This document shows, one piece after another, positions 1 to 6,432 of a stretch of 12,191 nt of DNA. The first letter of the stretch is position 1. Each line of letters starts with the position of its first letter. The position numbers and the translations under genes were made by a program. Under the pieces are notes generated by a model. That model made no database searches and was not told where the DNA came from. It saw only the letters and a program-made list of their open reading frames with translations. Source of the DNA: an uncultured Lactobacillus sp. (lineage in GTDB: Bacteria > Bacillota > Bacilli > Lactobacillales > Lactobacillaceae); contig CALYQE010000049.1 of NCBI GenBank assembly GCA_945281075.1, forward strand, positions 1-12,191, read 5' to 3'.

Positions 1-67
1 CCATAGCAATTGCTGACATGATTCTATTCAAAAAATCACCTAAATGGTATTTTTTCAGTTCTTTCAA
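1..67 (-). CDS. 5' end of a gene leaving the window, possibly a PTS IIC-like membrane protein
   Basis: Reading leftwards from a TTG at 67-65 gives LKELKKYHLGDFLNRIMSAI and then A-M, open to the window edge. A strong GGAGGGG ribosome binding site lies 6 bases upstream of the TTG, and a promoter and palindrome lie further upstream, so this is very probably a real translation start. The basic, amphipathic start leading into a small-residue hydrophobic stretch resembles the N-terminus of integral membrane proteins of the PTS EIIC type-2 family, but 22 residues cannot prove a family. No other in-frame start has a comparable binding site. Confidence 0.5.
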   Translation of the reverse strand, partial: MKELKKYHLGDFLNRIMSAIAM

Positions 68-85
68 ATATATCCCCTCCTAAAT

Positions 86-102
86 TTGGAACGTTGTTCC
101 AA
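86..102. promoter_or_regulatory. Perfect palindromic operator TTGGAAC-GTT-GTTCCAA
   Basis: Two perfect 7-base arms separated by 3 bases sit between the -10 and the ribosome binding site of the left-edge gene, right where transcription should begin. This placement is typical of a repressor operator. The 17-base size and symmetry fit TetR-family dimers (inference). No regulator gene is in the window; it would be expected to the left of the edge or elsewhere. The remainder of the gene-free stretch up to 351 is very AT-rich, and I see no ORF or RNA gene in it. Confidence 0.55.
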
Positions 103-107
103 TTAAT

Positions 108-136
108 AATATAATATTTTCACAAGCTTTTTGCAA
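108..136 (-). promoter_or_regulatory. Promoter of the left-edge gene
   Basis: On the minus strand a -35 like TTGCAA (131-136) is followed after 17 bases by a -10 like TATATT (108-113). The spacing is optimal for a housekeeping sigma-70/SigA promoter, and the ribosome binding site and TTG start lie about 30 bases downstream. It is predicted by eye; no transcript data. Confidence 0.5.
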
Positions 137-344
137 TAGTAATAATAAACTTATCTCTTTTCTTGACTTATTTAAAAATCATATCGAGTTATCCATTATT
201 TTTACAATTTTTAACTCTAATCATTTCGGAAAATATAGTTAAATAATTCACTTAAATAATCGTATTTACCAATAATTAGTACGCGAAATATTTGCCAAAA
301 ATAAATTTCAAAGAAACTTAAATGATAAACTATAAAAAGTTCCC

Positions 345-409
345 TGACCATAAAAGATGATGCTCAGTTCAAAACTAAGCATCATCTTTTAAAGTCTCGT
401 TTTTGGTCA
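345..409 (-). terminator. Terminator hairpin after the ABC operon
   Basis: A 13-base perfect stem (352-364 with 378-390, AAAAGATGATGCT / AGCATCATCTTTT) continues inward, after one mismatch, with AGTT/AACT around a 3-base loop. Outer arms TGACCA (345-350) and TGGTCA (404-409) could add a second stem. It lies about 45 bases past the stop codon of the last permease gene. The U-rich end is built into the stem (CTTTT), so it may act in both directions. It is weaker than a classic hairpin with a separate T-tract. Confidence 0.6.
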
Positions 410-453
410 AAATAACTTTTGATGAAGATGTTTCTTGAAAAACCAATTGAAGG

Positions 454-1218
454 CTAAAAACGTTTCTTGCGAAAAATTAGATAGCCAATGATAAAAAAGA
501 TTATGATATAAATTAATGATCCCAGCAAAAGCTGTAGGTTACTCAAATGCGTTGTTATTACATAGGTAATATAGTTGCCATATTGCCTTGTTAAGTTAAC
601 CATGTTAAACGGATTCCACTTCATAATTCCAACTAGCATCTGCCTTCGCGTTAAGTCACTAGATATACCTTGTCCCATAAAGGTAACTAGCAAGCTGACC
701 GTAATGACAATCGCATTGCTGTTAATTAAGCAGGATAATAAGAAAACAATCGTAATAATTAACATCGTTGTAACTACATCAATTGCAGAAGCCGTTAGCA
801 TGTTAGCCCAGATTGGCTGATGATAGAGATAAATCGTGTTCCAATCCACATTGGACCTAAAGATGGTGTAACGCAAAGTAACAGTATAAAAAATAGCTAG
901 AACGTGAAGAAAAAGATCATAAATAAATATTGCAAGATATTTCGATAAATAAACTTCAATCTTATTCGCTGATTTGTACAAAAGCGTCAAGATAGCATTA
1001 TTTTGAAATTCCATCGAAAAGCTAGTTGCACCAACAATGACCAAGATAAACATGATAAAGTCAGAAGAGTCATATGTCAATGCTAATACCAACTTTTTAG
1101 TATCTTCAGCCATGGCAAAACCTGTAAAAACCATCAGAAACAATAACAGGATGGCCGAAATCCAGGTAATTTTACGATGAGCCAATTTATAGAGTTCTTG
1201 TTTAATACTATAAACCAT
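454..1218 (-). CDS. ABC-2 type permease, second of a pair
   Basis: This 254-residue integral membrane protein is predicted to have about six membrane segments (near residues 18-38, 50-66, 90-115, 143-166, 169-186 and 228-248). It has a short basic cytoplasmic N-terminus (IKQELYKLAHRK) and a basic C-terminus (FRKKRF). Length, topology and the conserved block after segment 2 (SMEFQNNAILTLLYK) fit ABC-2 permeases of the lantibiotic-immunity/bacitracin-export type (LanE/LanG, BcrB-like). It is clearly related to the neighbouring permease, which has FAMEYKNRTIMMMMYK at the same place. The ATG has an upstream GGAAAGAGG and lies 15 bases after the preceding gene. A role in exporting or excluding a peptide or lipid-active compound is inferred; the substrate is unknown. 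The partner ATPase is interrupted, so function is doubtful in this strain. Confidence 0.8.
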   Translation of the reverse strand: MVYSIKQELYKLAHRKITWISAILLLFLMVFTGFAMAEDTKKLVLALTYDSSDFIMFILVIVGATSFSMEFQNNAILTLLYKSANKIEVYLSKYLAIFIYDLFLHVLAIFYTVTLRYTIFRSNVDWNTIYLYHQPIWANMLTASAIDVVTTMLIITIVFLLSCLINSNAIVITVSLLVTFMGQGISSDLTRRQMLVGIMKWNPFNMVNLTRQYGNYITYVITTHLSNLQLLLGSLIYIIIFFIIGYLIFRKKRF

Positions 1219-1233
1219 TTTAAAGCCTCTTTC

Positions 1234-1992
1234 CTAAACGCGCCGGTTTTTAAACAAATAATAACCAAGTACCGCAAAGATCAGTCCATAGGCGATGTTA
1301 GCGATAATTAGTTCACTATTCAATAAGTGCGAAGTTGACATCAAGGACGATCTGGTAAATTGCTGCGATATAAAAATCATGCTCAGGGGATTCCACTTGA
1401 TAATGCTTACTGCACTGGGAAAAGCCTTCATCAATGCACTGGAAAAAGCTGCCCCAAAGAAAGCTAAAACAATTCCGATGCAAACCACTACCGCATTATT
1501 TCTGGTCAACATGCACAGCATAAATGATAGGCCCGTAATAAAAAAGGAGTAAATAATTGCCCCCAACATGTTCGCTAGCAGGTCAGAAAGTAGCGAGTGG
1601 CCGTTAAAAGTGGCAAGCCAGTCATATTTATTGCCAGTAAAGATCAAGCTAAACAAAAAGGTCAGAAGAATTGCGGCCACCGTAAGCACGATGCTGTAAA
1701 AGAAAATGACTAAAAACTTAGCTAAGTAAATTTTTAGTTTACTTGAGTTTTTATACATCATCATCATAATCGTTCTGTTCTTATATTCCATCGCAAAAAA
1801 GGCCGAACCAACTGTAATTATAATTAGCGGGATCCACTCAATTGCATCAAAGCCATAGATTAAGAACCTGCGGTCTAAAGCCTTACTGGTCAGAATGTTA
1901 TATAGCATGGCACATAGCAGCACTAGCAAACCATAAATGGAAATTTTTTCATGATTAAATTTATAAACTTCTTCTTTTAAACTTTTACCCAT
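1234..1992 (-). CDS. ABC-2 type permease, first of a pair
   Basis: This 252-residue membrane protein has about six predicted membrane segments and a basic N-terminus (SLKEEVYKFNHEK). It shares the motif around residues 67-82 (FAMEYKNRTIMMMMYK) and overall plan with the next permease, indicating an old duplication. It starts at an ATG five bases after the ATPase stop codon, using an AAAGGGG binding site inside the ATPase end, so the two should be translationally coupled. By family it would form a heterodimeric membrane channel with the other permease, energised by the upstream ATPase (LanFEG-like arrangement). The reading frame is intact, although the ATPase gene carries a premature stop. Possible roles are self-protection against bacteriocins or response to cell-wall antibiotics (inference). 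Confidence 0.8.
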   Translation of the reverse strand: MGKSLKEEVYKFNHEKISIYGLLVLLCAMLYNILTSKALDRRFLIYGFDAIEWIPLIIITVGSAFFAMEYKNRTIMMMMYKNSSKLKIYLAKFLVIFFYSIVLTVAAILLTFLFSLIFTGNKYDWLATFNGHSLLSDLLANMLGAIIYSFFITGLSFMLCMLTRNNAVVVCIGIVLAFFGAAFSSALMKAFPSAVSIIKWNPLSMIFISQQFTRSSLMSTSHLLNSELIIANIAYGLIFAVLGYYLFKNRRV

Positions 1993-1997
1993 GATGA

Positions 1998-2891
1998 TTA
2001 ACCCCTTTCTTTGTCCAAAATGTTAACAACAATTTGTTCAAAGTTAGCTTCGATTGGGGCCATTTCTTCTAAGTGAATCTGGTGTTCAAACAGCTCGTCT
2101 TGAATTTGAAAAATATCTTGGCTGTTAACAGTTAAGTAGTCATCTTGCAGAGAATAGGCAATACTATTATTTTGCAGGATGCGCATTGCCGCCTCATTAT
2201 TTTCGGTAATCACCTTATATTTTCGCCGGCTAATCTCATTAAACTTTTCAATTTCTTGGTTAACAATGATTTTGCCAGAACTAATTAAAACGACTTTAGT
2301 CATTACCTTTTGCAGCTCACTTAAAACGTGACTAGAAATCAAAAATGCTGTGCCTTGATCCGCATACTGTTTAATCAGTTTACGTACGGCAATCGTGGCT
2401 TCAATGTCTAGGCCGTTCATCGGTTCATCTAAAATAACGAGTTTGGGGTGATTGAGCAAGGCAATTGCGATGCCCAATTTTTGCTTCATCCCTAGAGAAT
2501 AGCCTTTTGACTTGTTATTAATGTATGACTTCATTCCCAAAGTCGAAACTAAATTGTTTAGGTCGGCTTTTTCACGGGCGTACAATTCTAGATTTTGGCA
2601 ACCTGTCAAAAACGGATAGATTGCTGGGTGCTCAATCAAAGCCCCTACATTGCTTAAAGCATGATGATCATTTTCTGTTACGCTTTTGGTGTCTATTGTG
2701 ATCGCGCCGGTAAATTTCATTAGTCCTAAAATTGTTTTCATGATCGTTGTTTTACCAGCACCGTTAGGACCAATTAAGCCAACAATTTAGCCAGCTTTAA
2801 TATTAAATGAGGCTCCACGGACAATTTTATTTTTGCCAATATAAGTATTAACATGCTCCACCTTAAGCATAGGATTATTATCAGATTGCAT
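1998..2891 (-). pseudogene. ABC transporter ATPase (BcrA/LanF-like) interrupted by an in-frame TAA
   Basis: Translation from the ATG at 2891-2889 gives a normal ABC ATPase start, then codon 35 is TAA (2787-2789) in the context K-A-G-stop-I-V-G-L-I-G, where the family has glutamate (GAA). The same frame continues intact for 262 more codons with every expected motif: Walker A GPNGAGKTT (about 41-49), signature SLGMKQK (about 132-138), Walker B LVILDEP (about 151-157), the D-loop GLD and the switch histidine in ISSH (about 188). The total of 297 codons matches the BcrA/LanF group, as does the GALIEHPAIYP region. A shortened protein could start at Met51 (2741), but it would lack Walker A and could not bind ATP normally. 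No ATG, GTG or TTG lies in frame between the stop and Walker A. One G-to-T change, or a sequencing error, explains it. The stop codon (TAA, 1998-2000) is followed closely by the permease genes. Confidence 0.85.
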
Positions 2892-2934
2892 CTTTCATTC
2901 ACTTCCAAAGAGAAAACATAATTATCATTTTATT

Positions 2935-2988
2935 GTGTTATATATCTAATACACTGATATAATAACACCAATTAATTGCTTGATGCAA
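2935..2988 (-). promoter_or_regulatory. ABC operon promoter with imperfect inverted repeat
   Basis: On the minus strand TTGCAT (2983-2988) and TATTAT (2959-2964) are separated by 18 bases and could be the -35 and -10. An alternative pair, TTGGTG and TAGATA, lies slightly downstream. Overlapping the -10 and the expected start is an imperfect inverted repeat, GTGTTATATATC (2935-2946) against GATATAATAACAC (2956-2968), with one extra base. It would suit a repressor operator. GntR/YtrA-type regulators often control such ABC operons, but assigning one here is a guess, and no regulator gene is adjacent. Confidence 0.4.
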
Positions 2989-3023
2989 GCCCATTTCTGT
3001 CATTGCGCTTGGTCTTTTTGGCG

Positions 3024-3060
3024 ACAAAAAAGCATCAAGCTAAAAATTAGCCTGATGCTT
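3024..3060 (-). terminator. Rho-independent terminator after the ATP-grasp ligase gene
   Basis: The hairpin pairs AAGCATCA (3030-3037) with TGATGCTT (3053-3060) and, after one mismatch, GCTAA (3039-3043) with TTAGC (3047-3051) around an AAA loop. On the minus strand it ends in TTTTTT (complement of 3025-3031), as in a classic intrinsic terminator, about 46 bases past the ligase stop codon. A T-run on the plus strand side (3064-3070) means it could also work in that direction. Confidence 0.75.
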
Positions 3061-3105
3061 AAATTTTTTTACCCGCAAGCAACCAGAATCTGCTCCGGTG
3101 CGAGC

Positions 3106-4368
3106 TTAGTTTTCAAAAAACTGTCCTTTATTAATTTGGTAGTATTTTTGGTAGCGTCCACTGTAATTATGAAACATGTATTTCATTAACAGCCAGCGCT
3201 TAAAGTTACGATCTTGGTCGTAAAAAACGGTCGTGCCATAGCGGCCCTCGTGAATCAATTCTTCAGCCAGATGTTTGGCTTCATTGTCGCGGGCATATTG
3301 CTTGAACACCTTAATTGGAATTCCCAACCACAGAACGTGCTTTGACTTCAGCTTATTGCCGTAAATCGTTGCCTGATCTTTGAGACAGTCATTAACGTAG
3401 TCATCAACATACCACTTCGCCAGGTTATAGCCATTTAAGGTAACGTAAAAGCTGGAACGGCCCTGACGCAAGTTAATTTCAAAGAACTTATACTTGCCAT
3501 CACGGGCATCATACTTGATGTCAAAGTTGGCCATACCGGTATAATTCAATTTCTCCAAGAATGCTTCGACTTGTTCATAGAGCTTTTCATTATATTCCGG
3601 CAAAATCGCCATGTAGTTGCCAATCGATTGCGGCGTTGGGTCCTCCAGCAGCGGATGTCCCAAACACATCATCTTCACGTGATGATCCTTGTCAACATAG
3701 GCGTTAAGCACACGCATGTTTGAATCGTCACCCGGGATAAAGTCTTGGGCAATTAGGTCAGCCTGGTAGCCATTGCCATAGATTTTACCGACAATTTCAC
3801 TCATTTCCGTTTCATTGTGAATGGTAAAAGCCTTCTTACGCCCTTCAAAATGAACGTCAAGCCAAGACACAGGGTCTTCCGGCTTTAGTTCGATCGGATA
3901 ATCGAACGGAAACTCGAGGTAATTATCAGCCTTGAAGTCCGCCATGGTAATAATTTTGGTCTTCGGATAAGGCAGTCCGTATTTTTCGGCAATTTCGTAA
4001 AAGCCCTCTTTAGAAATCAGCTTTTTGAGCAAATCGTATTCAATGTACGGAACGACAAAAACTTCTTGTAATTCGTCCCGGTGCTTTGACAGCAATTCTG
4101 CGTAACCGTCGCCGCAGGCAATTAAAATTACCGGTTCTTCGTGCTCGCGGTAAATTTTCATTTGCTCACGCATGACTTCAATAAAGGTTGGGTCTTCACT
4201 AAAGCCGTGGTGCAAATCCACACTGACAATTTTGGAATAACGCGTCGGTGCTAGCTGAGTATCGGCGATCGCCTTCACGCTAATCCCGTATTCTTCATTA
4301 AAAGACCTGGCCATTCCATAAACATTAATGTCACTACCAAGCAGGATCGGGGTAAAATCTTGATTCAT
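3106..4368 (-). CDS. ATP-grasp carboxylate-amine ligase, candidate D-aspartate ligase of peptidoglycan
   Basis: The 420-residue protein has an ATP-grasp plan: an N-terminal pre-ATP-grasp fold opening with ILLGSDINVYGMARSF, a nucleotide-binding lysine in PIELKPE (Lys162), the segment QDFIPGDDSN (208-217), and metal/phosphate ligands in NFDIKYD (Asp283) and FEINLRQGRSS (Glu297, Asn299). Such enzymes activate a carboxylate with ATP as an acyl-phosphate and join it to an amine. Length, N-terminal signature and the asparagine-synthase-like neighbour suggest an Asl-type ligase, which adds D-aspartate to the lysine side chain of peptidoglycan precursors in enterococci, lactococci and lactobacilli. 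This specific role is inferred; no aspartate racemase is nearby to support it, and another peptide-bond ligase role is possible. AGGAGC precedes the ATG, 18 bases after the amidotransferase gene, so they share a transcript. Cytoplasmic; no signal peptide. Confidence 0.75.
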   Translation of the reverse strand: MNQDFTPILLGSDINVYGMARSFNEEYGISVKAIADTQLAPTRYSKIVSVDLHHGFSEDPTFIEVMREQMKIYREHEEPVILIACGDGYAELLSKHRDELQEVFVVPYIEYDLLKKLISKEGFYEIAEKYGLPYPKTKIITMADFKADNYLEFPFDYPIELKPEDPVSWLDVHFEGRKKAFTIHNETEMSEIVGKIYGNGYQADLIAQDFIPGDDSNMRVLNAYVDKDHHVKMMCLGHPLLEDPTPQSIGNYMAILPEYNEKLYEQVEAFLEKLNYTGMANFDIKYDARDGKYKFFEINLRQGRSSFYVTLNGYNLAKWYVDDYVNDCLKDQATIYGNKLKSKHVLWLGIPIKVFKQYARDNEAKHLAEELIHEGRYGTTVFYDQDRNFKRWLLMKYMFHNYSGRYQKYYQINKGQFFEN

Positions 4369-4386
4369 TTGAAAATCTGCTCCTAA

Positions 4387-6336
4387 TTAAACTAATTTCC
4401 CTTGTTCAATCAAGCTAGCCACTTCTGGTTGCACGCGTTGGTACTTGGCTACTGTTGCTTCATAATCAACAAAGAACAGTTTGTACCAAACAAGGAAGGT
4501 ATAAATTGCCCAAATTTGACGGCGGTGAGAGCCATCTCCTTTGTAGTTCTCATCTAAAAGTTGCAAAATTTTTTCTTGCTCAAAAATATCACTGACAAAG
4601 TCTTCACTAAAGAGTTCACGAACTTGTTTATAAAAACGGGGTTCTTGCAGCCAAGCCTTGATTGGCGTTGGAAAACCAAGCTTTGGTCTTTTGGCCCACT
4701 CAGCAGGCAAGACTTTTTCGGCTGCTTTGCGCAAAGCATACTTGGTATCATGCTTATTAACCAGATAGTCAGTTGGAATTGAGTTGGCCCGTTCAGCAAT
4801 CTTCTTGTCAAGATATGGAACCCGCAATTCAAGCGAATGCGCCATTGAAATCTTGTCGGCTTTTTGCTCGATGTCATTCAACATAAAATGATGCAAATCA
4901 ATATACTGCATCTGTCGAACATTGTCGAGATCTTTGACTTTCTTAAAGTCCTTTTGATAAATTCCGTTGACCGTTAACTTATTGCGATATGACGGTCTAA
5001 GCACGCTGTTGGCATCTTCCGAAGTAAAAATCGTTGGATAGTCCATGTCATAAATCACTGATTGGCCAACATAAAATTCACTTGGTTCAGCCAAGTTGGT
5101 GTATAAGTGAACCTTGCCCGGGAAGTTAGGCATTTTCTTGATTCTGTGTGCCAGCTTGACCCGTTTATTCTTCGGCAGTTTTTTACATTGGGAAGTAAAG
5201 GCCTTAATCACGCTGTTGTGCGTGTGCATCCCGTAGTTGACATAACCGGCAAACAGTTCATCGGCCCCTTCACCAGACAGCGCCACGGTCACGTGCTTGC
5301 GCGCCATTTTGCACAGATACCAAAGCGGAATGATCGAAGGGTTAGCGTCTGGTTCATCCATATGGTATTGCATTTCCGGAAAATCACGCATGGCCTCATC
5401 GGCCTTAACCTTGTCTGAATAGAACTTCCAGCCTTTAATATCGGCTAAATCCTTCGCCTTAGAAGCCTCGTCATATGTTGCATCATCAAAAGAAATTGAA
5501 AAGACATCGTCTGGATCCAGAATAGTCGTAATATAACTCGAATCCACCCCTTCTGATAAGAAAGCACCAACGGGAACATCGGCATTATGGTAGAGCTTAA
5601 CCGTTTCCTCTAAATCCTCATTGATTTTATTGATGGTTTCCTCAAAGCTGAGCGTGTTGGCCTTATATTCCGCATCCCAATATTGGTGGGTCGTCATCTT
5701 GCCGTCTTTATATTCAAACCAGTGCCCTGCTGGGAAACGATAAATTCCCTTAAAGAAGGTTTCATCCAGGTCATTGTACTGATTCATCAGGTAAGGCTTA
5801 ACTGCTTCAACATTTAGCCGGCGCTTAAAGCCCGGAAGAGTAAGGAAACTCTTGATTTCTGAGCCAACCGTCAAATGGCCGTTTTCATTGCTGTAATAGA
5901 GCGGCTTGATGCCGAAGAAGTCGCGCGCGCCATACATGGTCTGCTTGTCATCATCCCAAATAACAAAGGCAAACATGCCCCGAATCCGTTTAAGCAGACC
6001 GTCCATGCCCCATTCTTCATAACCGTGAAGCAGGACCTCAGTATCAGCTTTGGTCGTAAACGTATGCCCCGCATCAATTAGTTCTTTTCTTAGCGGCTTG
6101 AAATTGTAAATTTCGCCGTTAAAAACAATTGCCTTGGTTTTATCTTCATTAAAAATCGGCTGGCTACCGCCACGCAGATCAATAATTGACAGCCGTCTAA
6201 AACCTAGCGCTGCCTTCTCGTTTGTGTAAAAGCCGTCTGAATCTGGGCCACGGTGCATCATTGCGGCCATCATTTTACCGATCGCGGTTTGCTTATCATT
6301 TATTTCTGGATTATAAAATGCGACAATTCCGCACAT
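4387..6336 (-). CDS. asnB: Glutamine-dependent asparagine synthase family amidotransferase (AsnB/AsnH-like)
   Basis: The 649-residue protein starts MCGIVAF, so Cys2 after methionine removal is the class II glutaminase nucleophile. FRRLSIID (46-53), NGEIYN (73-78) and KADTE (96-100) complete the glutaminase site. The synthetase domain follows from about residue 235, with the pyrophosphate loop at LSEGVDSS (260-267) and ALSGEGADELFAGY further on. The family moves ammonia from glutamine to an adenylated carboxylate. It is longer than housekeeping E. coli AsnB (554) and similar to AsnB/AsnH-type proteins that amidate peptidoglycan: D-Asp of the cross-bridge in Lactococcus, or meso-DAP in L. plantarum. 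With the adjacent ATP-grasp ligase, amidation of D-Asp to D-Asn is the favoured inference; free asparagine synthesis is the alternative. The pyrophosphate loop has Glu262 where glycine is usual. ATG with GGAAAG upstream. Confidence 0.85.
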   Translation of the reverse strand: MCGIVAFYNPEINDKQTAIGKMMAAMMHRGPDSDGFYTNEKAALGFRRLSIIDLRGGSQPIFNEDKTKAIVFNGEIYNFKPLRKELIDAGHTFTTKADTEVLLHGYEEWGMDGLLKRIRGMFAFVIWDDDKQTMYGARDFFGIKPLYYSNENGHLTVGSEIKSFLTLPGFKRRLNVEAVKPYLMNQYNDLDETFFKGIYRFPAGHWFEYKDGKMTTHQYWDAEYKANTLSFEETINKINEDLEETVKLYHNADVPVGAFLSEGVDSSYITTILDPDDVFSISFDDATYDEASKAKDLADIKGWKFYSDKVKADEAMRDFPEMQYHMDEPDANPSIIPLWYLCKMARKHVTVALSGEGADELFAGYVNYGMHTHNSVIKAFTSQCKKLPKNKRVKLAHRIKKMPNFPGKVHLYTNLAEPSEFYVGQSVIYDMDYPTIFTSEDANSVLRPSYRNKLTVNGIYQKDFKKVKDLDNVRQMQYIDLHHFMLNDIEQKADKISMAHSLELRVPYLDKKIAERANSIPTDYLVNKHDTKYALRKAAEKVLPAEWAKRPKLGFPTPIKAWLQEPRFYKQVRELFSEDFVSDIFEQEKILQLLDENYKGDGSHRRQIWAIYTFLVWYKLFFVDYEATVAKYQRVQPEVASLIEQGKLV

Positions 6337-6385
6337 AGTTTATCTTTCCTTAATATTTGTTCTCAGTTTTTAGTCTAACTTTTCC

Positions 6386-6415
6386 ATTATATGCTAAAAG
6401 CCGGGCAAATTCCAA
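6386..6415 (-). promoter_or_regulatory. Promoter of the asnB-ligase operon, overlapping the preceding terminator
   Basis: On the minus strand TTGGAA (6410-6415) lies 18 bases upstream of a perfect TATAAT (6386-6391). The -35 falls within the loop region of the terminator hairpin of the preceding gene. The ATG of asnB is about 50 bases downstream with a GGAAAG binding site, so the untranslated leader would be short (roughly 40 bases). Confidence 0.5.
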
Positions 6416-6431
6416 ACTGCCCGCCTTTTTT
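6396..6431 (-). terminator. Terminator after the metallophosphoesterase gene
   Basis: AAAAGCCGGGCA (6396-6407) pairs with TGCCCGCCTTTT (6418-6429), with one mismatch in 12, around a 10-base loop. It begins directly after the stop codon (TAG, 6433-6435). T-runs occur on both sides; the plus-strand run (TTTTTT, 6426-6431) is the longer, and on the minus strand the stem ends GGCTTTT. Confidence 0.65.
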
Positions 6432-6432
6432 A

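Noticed and set aside
138..344. Possible small RNA or small gene in the AT-rich gap
   Set aside because: No ribosome binding site with an open frame, no promoter-terminator pair and no stable GC-rich structure were seen.
1998..2741. Treating the frame from Met51 as a complete ABC ATPase gene
   Set aside because: It would lack Walker A and the N-terminal strands, which are encoded in the same frame just upstream on the far side of a TAA; a broken gene explains the data better.
2787..2789. Programmed read-through or recoding of the TAA
   Set aside because: UAA is not a known recoding site in this setting, and I see no downstream structure of the selenocysteine or frameshift type; a point mutation is simpler.
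5107..5418. 103-codon plus-strand open frame inside asnB
   Set aside because: It lies wholly antisense to a well-supported gene with conserved motifs and has no convincing binding site or recognisable product; it is a shadow frame.
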